Shown piece after piece: positions 6,386 to 13,625 of a stretch of DNA of 23,065 nt. The notes beneath the pieces were generated by a model. That model was not told the DNA's origin. It made no database searches and worked only from the letters and a program-made list of their open reading frames with translations. Each line of letters starts with the position of its first letter. The stretch's first letter is position 1. The position numbers and the translations under genes were made by a program. Source of the stretch: an uncultured Limnohabitans sp. Its GTDB lineage: Bacteria; Pseudomonadota; Gammaproteobacteria; Burkholderiales; Burkholderiaceae_C. The stretch lies in NCBI GenBank assembly GCA_937928195.1, contig CALEYZ010000163.1:1-23065 (forward strand), given 5' to 3'.

Positions 6386-7246
6386 TCAATCTCCTTGGAA
6401 CACTGGCGTTTGCTTGGCCACAAAAGCGTGATACGCCCGGTGGAAATCGTTGGTGGCCATGCAGATGGCTTGGGCTTGCGCTTCCGCTTCAATGGCCTCG
6501 TCTACGCCCATGTTCCACTCTTGCTGCAACATCTTTTTGGTCATGCCGTTGGCAAACGTGGGGCCACTGACCAACACTTGCGCCATGGCTTGTGCTTCGG
6601 CCAAAACACTTTCGGGTGTGCACACGCGGTTGTAAAAACCCCAACGCTCGGCCTCCTCGCCAGGCAGGCCACGGCCGGTGTACAGCAACTCCGAAGCGCG
6701 GCCTTGACCAATCACGCGCGGCAGCAAAGCGCAGGCACCCATGTCACAGCCGGCCAAGCCCACTTTGTTGAACAAGAAGTAAGTTTTGCTGCGGGCCGTA
6801 CCGTAACGCATGTCAGAGGCCAGCGCCAACAGCGCGCCAGCACCTGCGCAAATGCCATCGATGGCCGAGATGATCGGTTGCGGGCAAGCGCGCATGGCTT
6901 TGACCAAATCACCGGTCATGCGTGTGAACGTTAACAGCCCAGGCATGTCCAACTTGGTGAGTGGGCCAATGATTTCATGCACATCACCGCCCGAGCAAAA
7001 GTTACCACCGGCGCCGGTGACGACCACGGCATGTACATCGTCGGCATAAGACAAGGCGCGAAACAAATCTCGCATCTCGGCGTACGACTCAAATGACAAA
7101 GGATTTTTGCGCTCGGGTCGATTGAGCGTGAGTGTGGCCACCCCGTCTTTCACTTCAAACAGCACATGCTCGGCTTTGTAGTTGGCCAACTTGTTGCCAT
7201 GACGTGGCAACTGGTGGGGTTCACCGGGTAAATATTTGGGGCTCAT
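6386..7246 (-). CDS. crotonase-fold (enoyl-CoA hydratase/isomerase family) protein
   Basis: A 286-residue crotonase-superfamily member: TLNRPERKNPLSF near residue 40-52, oxyanion segments NFCSGGDVHEI (about 82-92) and GICAGAGALLALASD (about 131-145), and GLAGCDMGACALLPRVIG (about 163-180). Aligned by eye to rat mitochondrial hydratase, the catalytic Glu144 and Glu164 fall on Leu139 and Lys161. An Asp at about 168 (CDMG) is the acidic residue left near the active site. It may therefore be a hydrolase or another crotonase reaction rather than a standard hydratase. In this pathway, ring-opening hydrolysis or water addition to a cyclic CoA thioester would fit. The ATG at 7246 has the strong AGGAGGAG just upstream and overlaps the MarR stop (ATGA); about 35 upstream in-frame codons are rejected. 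Confidence 0.88.
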   Translation of the reverse strand: MSPKYLPGEPHQLPRHGNKLANYKAEHVLFEVKDGVATLTLNRPERKNPLSFESYAEMRDLFRALSYADDVHAVVVTGAGGNFCSGGDVHEIIGPLTKLDMPGLLTFTRMTGDLVKAMRACPQPIISAIDGICAGAGALLALASDMRYGTARSKTYFLFNKVGLAGCDMGACALLPRVIGQGRASELLYTGRGLPGEEAERWGFYNRVCTPESVLAEAQAMAQVLVSGPTFANGMTKKMLQQEWNMGVDEAIEAEAQAQAICMATNDFHRAYHAFVAKQTPVFQGD

Positions 7247-7746
7247 GCCATCTCCTCCTGTTTTTGTAAATTCTTTTTCAGCGCACCCAGCAAGGTGTAG
7301 AGCTGACTTTGTTGGTTCTCGGACAGACCCGCAAACATGCCGGCCACCCATGCTTCGTGGGCCACGGCCATCTCGGCAAAAGCATCGCGACCTGCTTTGG
7401 TCAATTTGACAGTGAACGAGCGGCGATCATGCGCGCCCACTTGCCTTTGAACCAGCTTCTCTTTTTCCAATTGGTCCACAATGGCCGTGATGTTGCCGCC
7501 TGTCACCATCATGCGGCGCGACAACTCGCCCATGGTGAGCCCTTCAGGATGACGTTCTAGTTGCGCCATCAAATCAAAGCGTGGCAAGGTGATGTCAAAA
7601 GACTCGCGCAATTTTTGGCGAATCTTGTCTTCTACGCGTGTGGTGCATGACAACAGCCGCAACCACAATCGCAAGGAGGCATGCTGATCGGCATGCGCCC
7701 GAAACTCATGGTCGGCATTGATTTTCAAACTTTCAAAGTCTGCCAT
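7243..7746 (-). CDS. MarR-family transcriptional regulator within the 2-aminobenzoyl-CoA operon
   Basis: A 167-residue MarR protein with a longer dimerisation N-terminus. The winged helix runs from about residue 60 (TLPRFDLMAQLERHPEGL) through MGELSRRMMVTGGNITAIVD to the wing AHDRRSFTVKLTKAG. It is embedded as the third gene, with a 1-nt TGATG overlap to the SDR gene upstream and a 4-nt ATGA overlap to the crotonase gene downstream, so it is made at operon level and probably autoregulates. The inverted repeat at 10950-10967, just past the predicted start site, is the likely binding site. The effector is likely a CoA thioester or anthranilate (inference). The ATG at 7746 is chosen because the longer frame would extend far into the SDR gene. 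Confidence 0.92.
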   Translation of the reverse strand: MADFESLKINADHEFRAHADQHASLRLWLRLLSCTTRVEDKIRQKLRESFDITLPRFDLMAQLERHPEGLTMGELSRRMMVTGGNITAIVDQLEKEKLVQRQVGAHDRRSFTVKLTKAGRDAFAEMAVAHEAWVAGMFAGLSENQQSQLYTLLGALKKNLQKQEEMA

Positions 7747-8525
7747 CACATCGTCTCCCCGCCATCCACGGCAATTGATTGGCCATTGACCGATGCCGCT
7801 GCTTCGCTGCAAAGCCACATCACGGCTTGCGCCACTTCATCGGGCTGAATCATTTTTTTCTGCGGGTTGTGAGCCACCAAAGCCTCGCGCGCTTGCGCTT
7901 CGGTTTGCCCAGTTTTGGCCACGATGTTGGCAATCGAATCCCGCACAATGTCGGTCTCGGTAAAGCCAGGGCACACCGCATTCACAGTCACCCCTTTGCG
8001 CGCCAGCTCCAACGCCAAACTTCTCGTCAAGCCAATTACACCGTGCTTGGCTGCCGCATAGGCAGACACATAGGCATAGCCTTTCAAGCCCGCCGTGCTG
8101 GCAATGTTCACAATGCGCGCAGCTTGCCCCTTGGCGCCTTCGGCCAGCAAATCAGGCAAGGCTGCTTGTATGCACAAATAAGTGCCCGTTAAATTCACAT
8201 TCAACATTTGCTGCCAAAGCTGCAAATCGGTTTTGACAAAGGGCTGACTGAGCGCTTGCCCTGCGTTGTTCACCAACACGGTGACAGGCCCTAAAGCGGT
8301 TTGGTTTGAGCGATGCGCCGTCATCACAGATTCAGGGTCACTCAAATCCATGGCACTCAGATGCAACTTGACGCCCGGGTAGGCCTTGCGCAATTCAGCA
8401 GCTTGCGCTTCCAAGGTCTGCAGGTTGCGACCTGACAAGCTCAGCGCAGCACCCTCACGTGCAAACGCATGCGCCACGGCCGCGCCAATGCCACGGCCTG
8501 CGCCCGTGATCCACACGTGCCGCAT
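7746..8525 (-). CDS. SDR-family NAD(P)-dependent oxidoreductase, probable 3-hydroxyacyl-CoA dehydrogenase role
   Basis: A 259-residue classical short-chain dehydrogenase: cofactor motif TGAGRGIG near residues 8-15, structural NNAG, catalytic Ser in NIASTAG, YAAAK motif, then the CPGFTETD segment that follows the active site. The C-terminus (NGQSIAVDGGETM) is typical of FabG/PhaB-like enzymes. In the operon it most plausibly oxidises a 3-hydroxyacyl-CoA or alicyclic hydroxy intermediate with NAD+, supplying the dehydrogenase step of the beta-oxidation-like route. The ATG at 8525 overlaps the stop of the monooxygenase/reductase gene (TGATG) and has GGAG 8 nt upstream; a TTG one codon earlier is ignored. 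Confidence 0.9.
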   Translation of the reverse strand: MRHVWITGAGRGIGAAVAHAFAREGAALSLSGRNLQTLEAQAAELRKAYPGVKLHLSAMDLSDPESVMTAHRSNQTALGPVTVLVNNAGQALSQPFVKTDLQLWQQMLNVNLTGTYLCIQAALPDLLAEGAKGQAARIVNIASTAGLKGYAYVSAYAAAKHGVIGLTRSLALELARKGVTVNAVCPGFTETDIVRDSIANIVAKTGQTEAQAREALVAHNPQKKMIQPDEVAQAVMWLCSEAAASVNGQSIAVDGGETM

Positions 8526-10915
8526 CAATTTTCTCCTTTGGCTGCAGCCGGTGATGCACTCATGGCTGCCATCGCGGCAGCACGTTCAAAGTTGGTTTCC
8601 ATCTGACGCTTGCCAGACACATAGGCTTTGTGCCAATTCAAATCGGTGTAGCCAATGCGCGCGGCTTCTTGCATCGTCCATGAGGGGTTGGCCAGGTGCG
8701 GCCGGGCCACGGCACACAAATCAGCACGACCAGCCGCAATGATGCTGTTCACATGATCGGCTTCTGAGATCGCGCCTACCGCGATGGTGCGCACACCTGC
8801 TTCGTTGCGGATGCGATCGGCAAACGGCGTTTGGAACATGCGCCCATACACCGGCTTCTCGCGCTTGTCGACTTGACCTGATGAGCAGTCCACAAAGTCC
8901 ACTCCGGCGACTTTGAATTGTTTGGCAATCTCGATGGCGTCGTCTGGCGTGATGCCGCCTTCCACCCAATCGTGAGCAGAAATGCGCACCGACATCGGCT
9001 TGTCTTCAGGCCATACTTTGCGCAGCGCGGCAAACACCGCCAAGGGGAAGCGCAAACGATTTTCCAGCGAGCCGCCGAATTCATCCGTACGGTGGTTGGT
9101 GAGAGGCGAAATGAAACCCGACAGCAAGTAGCCGTGCGCGCAGTGCAATTCCAGCCAGTCAAATCCAGCTTTGGCACCGCGCTCGGCAGCCGACACAAAC
9201 GCGGCCAAGATCGCGTCCATGTCAGCGCGCGTCATTTCGTGCGGCACTTGGCTCACGCCGTCCATATAGGGCAATGCAGAGGGCGCCATCAAGGGCCAAT
9301 TGCTGCCATCGCGCGCCGCATCGTTCAAGGGCATGTCAATGCCATCCCATGCGCGGCGTGTTGAGCCTTTGCGACCTGCGTGGCCCAACTGCAAAGCAAT
9401 CTTGGCATCGGACTGCGCATGCACAAAATTCACAATGCGCGCCCATGCGTGTTGTTGCGCGTCATTCCAAAGGCCTGGGCAGCCTGGCGTGATCCGACCT
9501 TCGGGTGTGACACAGGTCATCTCGGTGAACACAATGGCCGCACCGCCGACGGCACGCGCGCCGTAGTGCATCAAATGGAAATCACCTGGCAAGCCATCCA
9601 CCGCTGAATAAGTGGCCATGGGCGACACCATCACGCGGTTTTTCAAAGTGACACCGCGTGCTTGCAAAGGCAAGAACATGGGCGGTGTGGACTTGGCCCG
9701 CGCACTGTCATCAAAGTTGGCCAATGACGCCATGAAGCGTTCGTAAGCGGCTACAAATTTGTCATCGCGCAGGCGCAAGTTTTCATGCGAAATGCGCTGA
9801 CTGCGTGTGAGCAAAGAATAGGCAAATTGCTGCGGCGGCAAATTCACATAGCGCGCCACATTCTCAAACCACTCAGTGGAGTTGCGCGCAGCATTTTGAA
9901 TTTTCAAAACCTCAATAGAACGCGTGGCCTGATAAGCCGTCATCACCTCTTTCATGCCGCGCACATCGTGGCCCACACGCTCAAAGGTGTCGGCCAATTC
10001 GATGGCGTCTTCCAGCGCCAGCTTGGTGCCCGAGCCAATCGAAAAGTGCGCGGTGTGCGCGGCATCACCCATCAACACATACGGCACTTCACGACCGTCC
10101 GCTGACGTGTCCCAGTGCACCCACTGGTCACAAATGACGCGCGGGAATTTGATCCAATGGGCCGAACCGCGCAAATGCTTGGCATTGGTCATGAGCGCGT
10201 TGCCGTCTAAATACTTGGCAAACAACTTTTCACAAAATGCCACCGACTCTTCCTGCGTCATGGTTTCAAAACCAGCAGCCTTCCAAACGGGCTCGGGCGT
10301 TTCCACAATGAAGGTGGAGGTGTCACCATCAAACTGGTAGGCATGCGCCTGAAACCAGCCGTGTTCTGTTTCTTCAATGGCAAAGGTGAATGCATCAAAC
10401 AATTTGCGTGTGCCCAACCAAACAAAGCGGCATTGGCGCTCATCGATGTCCGGCTTGTAGGTCTTCGCAAAGCGTGTGCGGACTTTGGAGTTGATGCCGT
10501 CACACGCAATTACCAAGTCGGCGTTGTAACGGGCAGCCAGGTCTTCGTTGGCATCGACTTCTGCTTCAAACACCAACTCAACACCCAGTTCTTCACAGCG
10601 TTTTTGCAAAATGTTCAGCAAGCGCTTGCGACCAATGCCGCAAAAACCATGGCCACCAGAGCGCATGGTTTCGCCTTTGAAATGCACCGCAATGTCATCC
10701 CAGTGGTTGAACGAGCCCAAAATTTCAGAAGCCGTCACCGGATCGGCCACCTGCAGTTTGGACATGGTGGCATCTGAAAACACCACGCCCCAACCGAAGG
10801 TGTCATAGGGCTTGTTGCGTTCGAGCACCGTGATCTTGTGCTCGGGATGACGCAACTTCATCAGCAAGCCGAAATACAAACCGGCGGGGCCGCCCCCTAG
10901 GCAAACGATGTTCAT
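8525..10915 (-). CDS. abmA: 2-aminobenzoyl-CoA monooxygenase/reductase (FAD monooxygenase fused to Old Yellow Enzyme)
   Basis: A 796-residue two-domain flavoenzyme. The N-terminal half is a class A FAD monooxygenase: dinucleotide fold CLGGGPAGLYFGLL at residues 4-17 and the second FAD motif VLMGDAAHTAHFSIGSG. From about residue 411 it continues as an Old Yellow Enzyme domain: LKNRVMVSPMATYS, QLGHAGRKGS, the His pair LHCAHGYLLSGF and TDEFGGSLENR. This architecture is that of 2-aminobenzoyl-CoA monooxygenase/reductase of Azoarcus evansii, which hydroxylates and then reduces 2-aminobenzoyl-CoA, dearomatising the ring without cleavage. Databases often call it bifunctional salicylyl-CoA 5-hydroxylase/oxidoreductase; salicylyl-CoA remains an alternative substrate. 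The ATG at 10915 has AAGGAG just upstream; 33 extra in-frame codons run through the promoter and are rejected. Confidence 0.92.
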   Translation of the reverse strand: MNIVCLGGGPAGLYFGLLMKLRHPEHKITVLERNKPYDTFGWGVVFSDATMSKLQVADPVTASEILGSFNHWDDIAVHFKGETMRSGGHGFCGIGRKRLLNILQKRCEELGVELVFEAEVDANEDLAARYNADLVIACDGINSKVRTRFAKTYKPDIDERQCRFVWLGTRKLFDAFTFAIEETEHGWFQAHAYQFDGDTSTFIVETPEPVWKAAGFETMTQEESVAFCEKLFAKYLDGNALMTNAKHLRGSAHWIKFPRVICDQWVHWDTSADGREVPYVLMGDAAHTAHFSIGSGTKLALEDAIELADTFERVGHDVRGMKEVMTAYQATRSIEVLKIQNAARNSTEWFENVARYVNLPPQQFAYSLLTRSQRISHENLRLRDDKFVAAYERFMASLANFDDSARAKSTPPMFLPLQARGVTLKNRVMVSPMATYSAVDGLPGDFHLMHYGARAVGGAAIVFTEMTCVTPEGRITPGCPGLWNDAQQHAWARIVNFVHAQSDAKIALQLGHAGRKGSTRRAWDGIDMPLNDAARDGSNWPLMAPSALPYMDGVSQVPHEMTRADMDAILAAFVSAAERGAKAGFDWLELHCAHGYLLSGFISPLTNHRTDEFGGSLENRLRFPLAVFAALRKVWPEDKPMSVRISAHDWVEGGITPDDAIEIAKQFKVAGVDFVDCSSGQVDKREKPVYGRMFQTPFADRIRNEAGVRTIAVGAISEADHVNSIIAAGRADLCAVARPHLANPSWTMQEAARIGYTDLNWHKAYVSGKRQMETNFERAAAMAAMSASPAAAKGEN

Positions 10916-10949
10916 GGCGATGCTCCTTGTCTCACGTGGCCATTTGTTG

Positions 10950-10967
10950 CAACTTAAATAGTTGAAG
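10950..10967. promoter_or_regulatory. candidate operator downstream of the 2-aminobenzoyl-CoA promoter
   Basis: CAACTTAAATAGTTG (10950-10964) is a 5-bp-arm, 5-nt-spaced inverted repeat (CAACT/AGTTG), and CTTAAATAGTTGAAG (10953-10967) is an overlapping partial dyad. Both begin just past the predicted transcription start at about 10970, where a bound MarR protein would block RNA polymerase. The core AAATAGTT also occurs in the dyad at 1567-1580. Confidence 0.5.
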
Positions 10968-10976
10968 CTTAAAATA

Positions 10977-11005
10977 ATTATGACCAAAGCAGCCCGAAGG
11001 GTCAA
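10977..11005 (-). promoter_or_regulatory. sigma70-type promoter of the 2-aminobenzoyl-CoA operon
   Basis: On the minus strand, TTGACC (11005-11000) and CATAAT (10982-10977) each match the consensus at five of six positions with the ideal 17-nt spacer. Transcription would start near 10970, giving an untranslated leader of about 55 nt before the monooxygenase/reductase ATG at 10915. It lies between the motB terminator and the first gene. Confidence 0.7.
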
Positions 11006-11013
11006 GACAATCA

Positions 11014-11039
11014 AAAAGCAGCTTGAAAAAGCTGCTTTT
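11014..11039 (-). terminator. intrinsic terminator of the motAB unit
   Basis: AAAAGCAGCTT and AAGCTGCTTTT form a perfect 11-bp stem with a GAAA loop (top-strand reading), 8 nt beyond the motB stop. On the minus strand the stem ends in a run of five T. The A/T-flanked stem could also stop plus-strand transcripts. It separates the flagellar and catabolic transcription units. Confidence 0.85.
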
Positions 11040-11047
11040 GAGGGAGG

Positions 11048-12100
11048 TTACTGGTTCATGACCGTGATGCTGATCCGCCGGTTTCGGGGGTCTTTGGGGT
11101 CATTCGGGTTGTAGGGCGCCGTATCGGCCACGCCTTCAATCTTGGCAAACCGACTATTGGGAATGCCCTTCTTCTCGATGATCTTGCGCGTTTCTTCCGC
11201 CCGTTCTGCCGACAAAGACCAATTGTTGCGGTCGTCGGTGTTGGCAAACTGCACGCTGTCGGTGTGCCCCCTGATGGCCACCTTGTTGGGCATGGCCTGC
11301 AGCGTTTTGGCCACTTCGTTCAACAAGGCCTGTGCTTTGGGCGTCATGTTGGTGGTGCCCAAGCCAAACATGGCGAAGTCGGCTTTGTCGATGATCTCAA
11401 TCCGCAGACCCTCTTTGTCGCGCGCAAACGAGACCTGGTCTTTCAATTTGTCCAGCTTGGGGTTCTTGGCCATGGCCTCTTTGATCTCTTTTTCCATCTT
11501 GTCAAAGTTGGCTTTGTCGGCCGCTTCAGCTGCTTTTTTGCCTGGATCGCCATCTTGCCCCGACTCTTTGCTGTCCGAGCCTTTGGGCGAGGGGTCGTTT
11601 TCGGTGGGTCCACCTTGCGAACGCGGCGTCACCATGTTCAGTGCGCTGGTTTGCTTGGCTGAGAACGGGAAGCCATCGGGATCAATCACGGAACGACCGC
11701 CCAACAAACCGTCAGAGCCCGCCAATTTGCCCATGGTCACGTTGCTGTGGGACGTCGGCTTGAAATAATCGGCAATGCTTTTGCGTTGGTCGGCGTTGGA
11801 TGCACCCAGCAGCCACATCAACAAGAAGAAGGCCATCATGGCGGTCATCATGTCGGCCAGCGCAATTTTCCAAGCACCGCCGTGCGCACCACCGTGCCCA
11901 TCGTCCATGATTTTTTTGATGGTGATGGACGGCGCCACCACCACAGGGGCATCAGGATCGGCCTCTTCTGGAATGAGCGGCGCAGCCTCAGCTTCAGGCG
12001 TGACTTCGGCAGCAGCGCCTGCGTCTGCGCCAGCTTCAACTGGCGCGTCGGCAACGATCGCTTCTGCTTCGGGTGGCGCTTCTAAAACCGCTTCAGCCAT
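11048..12100 (-). CDS. motB: flagellar stator protein MotB with long acidic N-terminal extension
   Basis: A 350-residue stator subunit. HGGAWKIALADMMTAMMAFFLLMWLLG carries the plug/transmembrane signature, split here as HGGAWKIALADMM then TAMMAFFLLMWLL; the proton-carrying Asp (Asp32 of E. coli) is Asp83. The C-terminal OmpA-like peptidoglycan-binding domain has IRGHTDSVQF and NNWSLSAERAEE and ends in RRISITVMNQ. About 58 residues before the conserved VK-like segment are rich in Ala, Glu, Pro and Asp, roughly 50 longer than in E. coli. The start at 12100 follows the motA stop by 5 nt with only a GAGG-type ribosome binding site; an internal ATG at 11908 would remove the extension but leave almost no cytoplasmic segment. 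It forms the proton-driven stator with MotA in the inner membrane. Confidence 0.95.
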   Translation of the reverse strand: MAEAVLEAPPEAEAIVADAPVEAGADAGAAAEVTPEAEAAPLIPEEADPDAPVVVAPSITIKKIMDDGHGGAHGGAWKIALADMMTAMMAFFLLMWLLGASNADQRKSIADYFKPTSHSNVTMGKLAGSDGLLGGRSVIDPDGFPFSAKQTSALNMVTPRSQGGPTENDPSPKGSDSKESGQDGDPGKKAAEAADKANFDKMEKEIKEAMAKNPKLDKLKDQVSFARDKEGLRIEIIDKADFAMFGLGTTNMTPKAQALLNEVAKTLQAMPNKVAIRGHTDSVQFANTDDRNNWSLSAERAEETRKIIEKKGIPNSRFAKIEGVADTAPYNPNDPKDPRNRRISITVMNQ

Positions 12101-12105
12101 GGTGC

Positions 12106-12966
12106 TTAGCCTCGCAAGCCGTCAAACACTTCAGCAAAACTGGGCTGATTGTGGTGACTGATACTGGCCCGGGCGGCCTCAATGATCAAAGGCATGGGAT
12201 GACCATGCAGTGTGCCAATGATGATTTGCTTGACCACTTTGAAAATTTGACCTTCGTCTTCAATGATCTGTGCCAAACGCGAAGCCATGGGCTCCACAAA
12301 ACCGTAGGCCATGAACACACCCAAGAAGGTACCCACCAAGGCGCCACCAATCATGCCGCCCAACACGGCTGGCGGCTGGTCAATCGCACCCATGGTTTTC
12401 ACCACACCCAACACGCAAGCCACAATACCCAGCGCAGGCAAAGCGCCCGCCAAAGTGGCCAGCGCAGCTTGCGGCATCAAGGCATCGTGGTGGTGAGTTT
12501 TGATCGAGGCATCCATCACGTCTTCGACCGCATAGGGACTCAATGGACTGGTGGACACCACCATCAAACGAACCGTGTTGCAAACCAAATCCAACAAGGC
12601 ATGGTCATGCAAAATTTTAGGGTACTCGGCAAAAATGGCACTTGATTCGGGATTCTCAATGTGCGCCTCAAGGGCCACGGGACCCTCTGTTTTCAGCGTC
12701 TTCATGATTTTGGAGACCACAAAGATGGTGCTCAAATAATCTTCTTTGTGATAGGCCGGGCCTTTGAACACTTTGCCCATGCCGGCCATGGCACCTTTGA
12801 AAATGTCCATGCTGTTGCCGACCAACATACCGCCAATGCCGGCGCCCAAAATACACATGATTTCAAGCGGCGCCGCTTTGATAATCGGATGCATATCGCC
12901 GCCGTGCAGGATGTAACTCCCGAACACCGCAACCATCAAAACCACGATACCAATAATCGCAACCAT
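12106..12966 (-). CDS. motA: flagellar stator protein MotA
   Basis: A 286-residue inner-membrane protein. The family's key features are present: first membrane segment at residues 1-20, LPALGIVACVLGVVKTMG with the conserved Pro177 (Pro173 of E. coli), and LGVFMAYGFVEPMAS with Pro226 (Pro222). In the cytoplasmic loop the rotor-interacting charges align as Lys92 (Arg90) and Glu100 (Glu98, in LEAHIENPESS). MotA surrounds the MotB helix and exerts force on FliG. The ATG at 12966 is preferred over a TTG at 12978, with GGAG just upstream. motB follows after 5 nt. It lies downstream of fliS and is probably carried on the sigma28-driven transcript. Confidence 0.96.
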   Translation of the reverse strand: MVAIIGIVVLMVAVFGSYILHGGDMHPIIKAAPLEIMCILGAGIGGMLVGNSMDIFKGAMAGMGKVFKGPAYHKEDYLSTIFVVSKIMKTLKTEGPVALEAHIENPESSAIFAEYPKILHDHALLDLVCNTVRLMVVSTSPLSPYAVEDVMDASIKTHHHDALMPQAALATLAGALPALGIVACVLGVVKTMGAIDQPPAVLGGMIGGALVGTFLGVFMAYGFVEPMASRLAQIIEDEGQIFKVVKQIIIGTLHGHPMPLIIEAARASISHHNQPSFAEVFDGLRG

Positions 12967-12988
12967 ATTTCTCTCCAAAAACGACCAA

Positions 12989-13018
12989 ACGGGCGGCTGG
13001 CTTCCCAGCTGCGCCCGT
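12989..13018 (-). other. GC-rich hairpin between fliS and motA
   Basis: ACGGGCG pairs with CGCCCGT, and inside them GCTGG pairs with CCAGC around a 4-nt CTTC loop with a 2-nt bulge. On the minus strand the hairpin is followed, after a few bases, by TTTGGTCGTTTTT, an imperfect T-rich tract. It may be a weak terminator or attenuator after fliS, or a stability element in the 90-bp leader of motA. No separate motA promoter was recognised. Confidence 0.5.
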
Positions 13019-13056
13019 CATTGTTCCTTCATCGCTTTGCCCTTTCAGGCATCCGC

Positions 13057-13491
13057 TCAATGCATTGAAGACATTGCAACGCCTGAAGCAGGCGCTGTTT
13101 TAGGCAACAAGTTAGGAACATCACGCCAGGCTTGGCGAATCTCATTCAACAAGGTGTGAACTTCTTGCAATGCATCAAGGTCATTGCGCGCGTTCACGTG
13201 AACCAGGCGGCGTGTCACGTAGCTGTACAACTCGTACAGATTGCGTGCCAAATCGCCACCTTTGTCTAAATCCAAAGCGCCTTGTAAGCCCAAGACGATG
13301 CGTCCGGCGCGAACCAAGCTCTTGTTTTTGTCTTCAATCGAGCCACGCTGAATGTGACCCTTGGCTGTGACCAGGCTGTCAATCAGACCGTCAAAGAGCA
13401 TCTGAATGAGCTCGACCTTGTCGGCCACCATGGCTTGGGATGCATGATTGCCTTCGCCGTAGCTCTCCATCGCTTTGAAATGTACTCGCAT
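13057..13491 (-). CDS. fliS: flagellin export chaperone FliS
   Basis: A 144-residue helical protein matching FliS: KVELIQMLFDGLIDSL near residues 23-38, GLQGALDLDKGGDLARNLYELYSYVTRRL in the middle (the conserved L-Y-Y-RL pattern), and LLNEIRQAWRDV near the C-terminus. FliS binds the C-terminus of flagellin in the cytoplasm, preventing premature polymerisation and delivering it to FlhA. The ATG at 13491 is chosen over 45 extra upstream codons because a sigma28-type promoter occupies that sequence. Its usual partner fliD is not adjacent; instead the gene lies between fliA and motA. The C-terminal tail (about 20 residues) is Ala/Ser/Met rich. Confidence 0.9.
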   Translation of the reverse strand: MRVHFKAMESYGEGNHASQAMVADKVELIQMLFDGLIDSLVTAKGHIQRGSIEDKNKSLVRAGRIVLGLQGALDLDKGGDLARNLYELYSYVTRRLVHVNARNDLDALQEVHTLLNEIRQAWRDVPNLLPKTAPASGVAMSSMH

Positions 13492-13524
13492 GATGTCTTG
13501 TTCCTTTTGATCCTGACACAGCAG

Positions 13525-13551
13525 GAATCGGAGGGACATCGGGAAACTTGA
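13525..13551 (-). promoter_or_regulatory. sigma28 (FliA)-type promoter upstream of fliS-motAB
   Basis: On the minus strand, TCAAGTTT (13551-13544), an 11-nt spacer and TCCGATTC (13532-13525) match the enterobacterial FliA consensus TAAAGTTT-N11-GCCGATAA at 7 of 8 and 5 of 8 positions with exact spacing. The predicted start near 13518 would give a leader of about 27 nt before fliS. Flagellin chaperone and stator genes are typical late (class 3) genes, and fliA itself lies directly upstream. Confidence 0.65.
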
Positions 13552-13625
13552 GCCTTCAGATGCAAAAGAAGGCATAAAAGCCATTCGCGCAGCAGGAACT
13601 CTGGAAAAAGCGGCATGCATTGGCA

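Noticed and set aside
5244..6431. 395-codon open frame on the plus strand opposite the acyl-CoA dehydrogenase
   Set aside because: Antisense shadow of a conserved enzyme; composition is unnatural and there is no ribosome binding site or domain.
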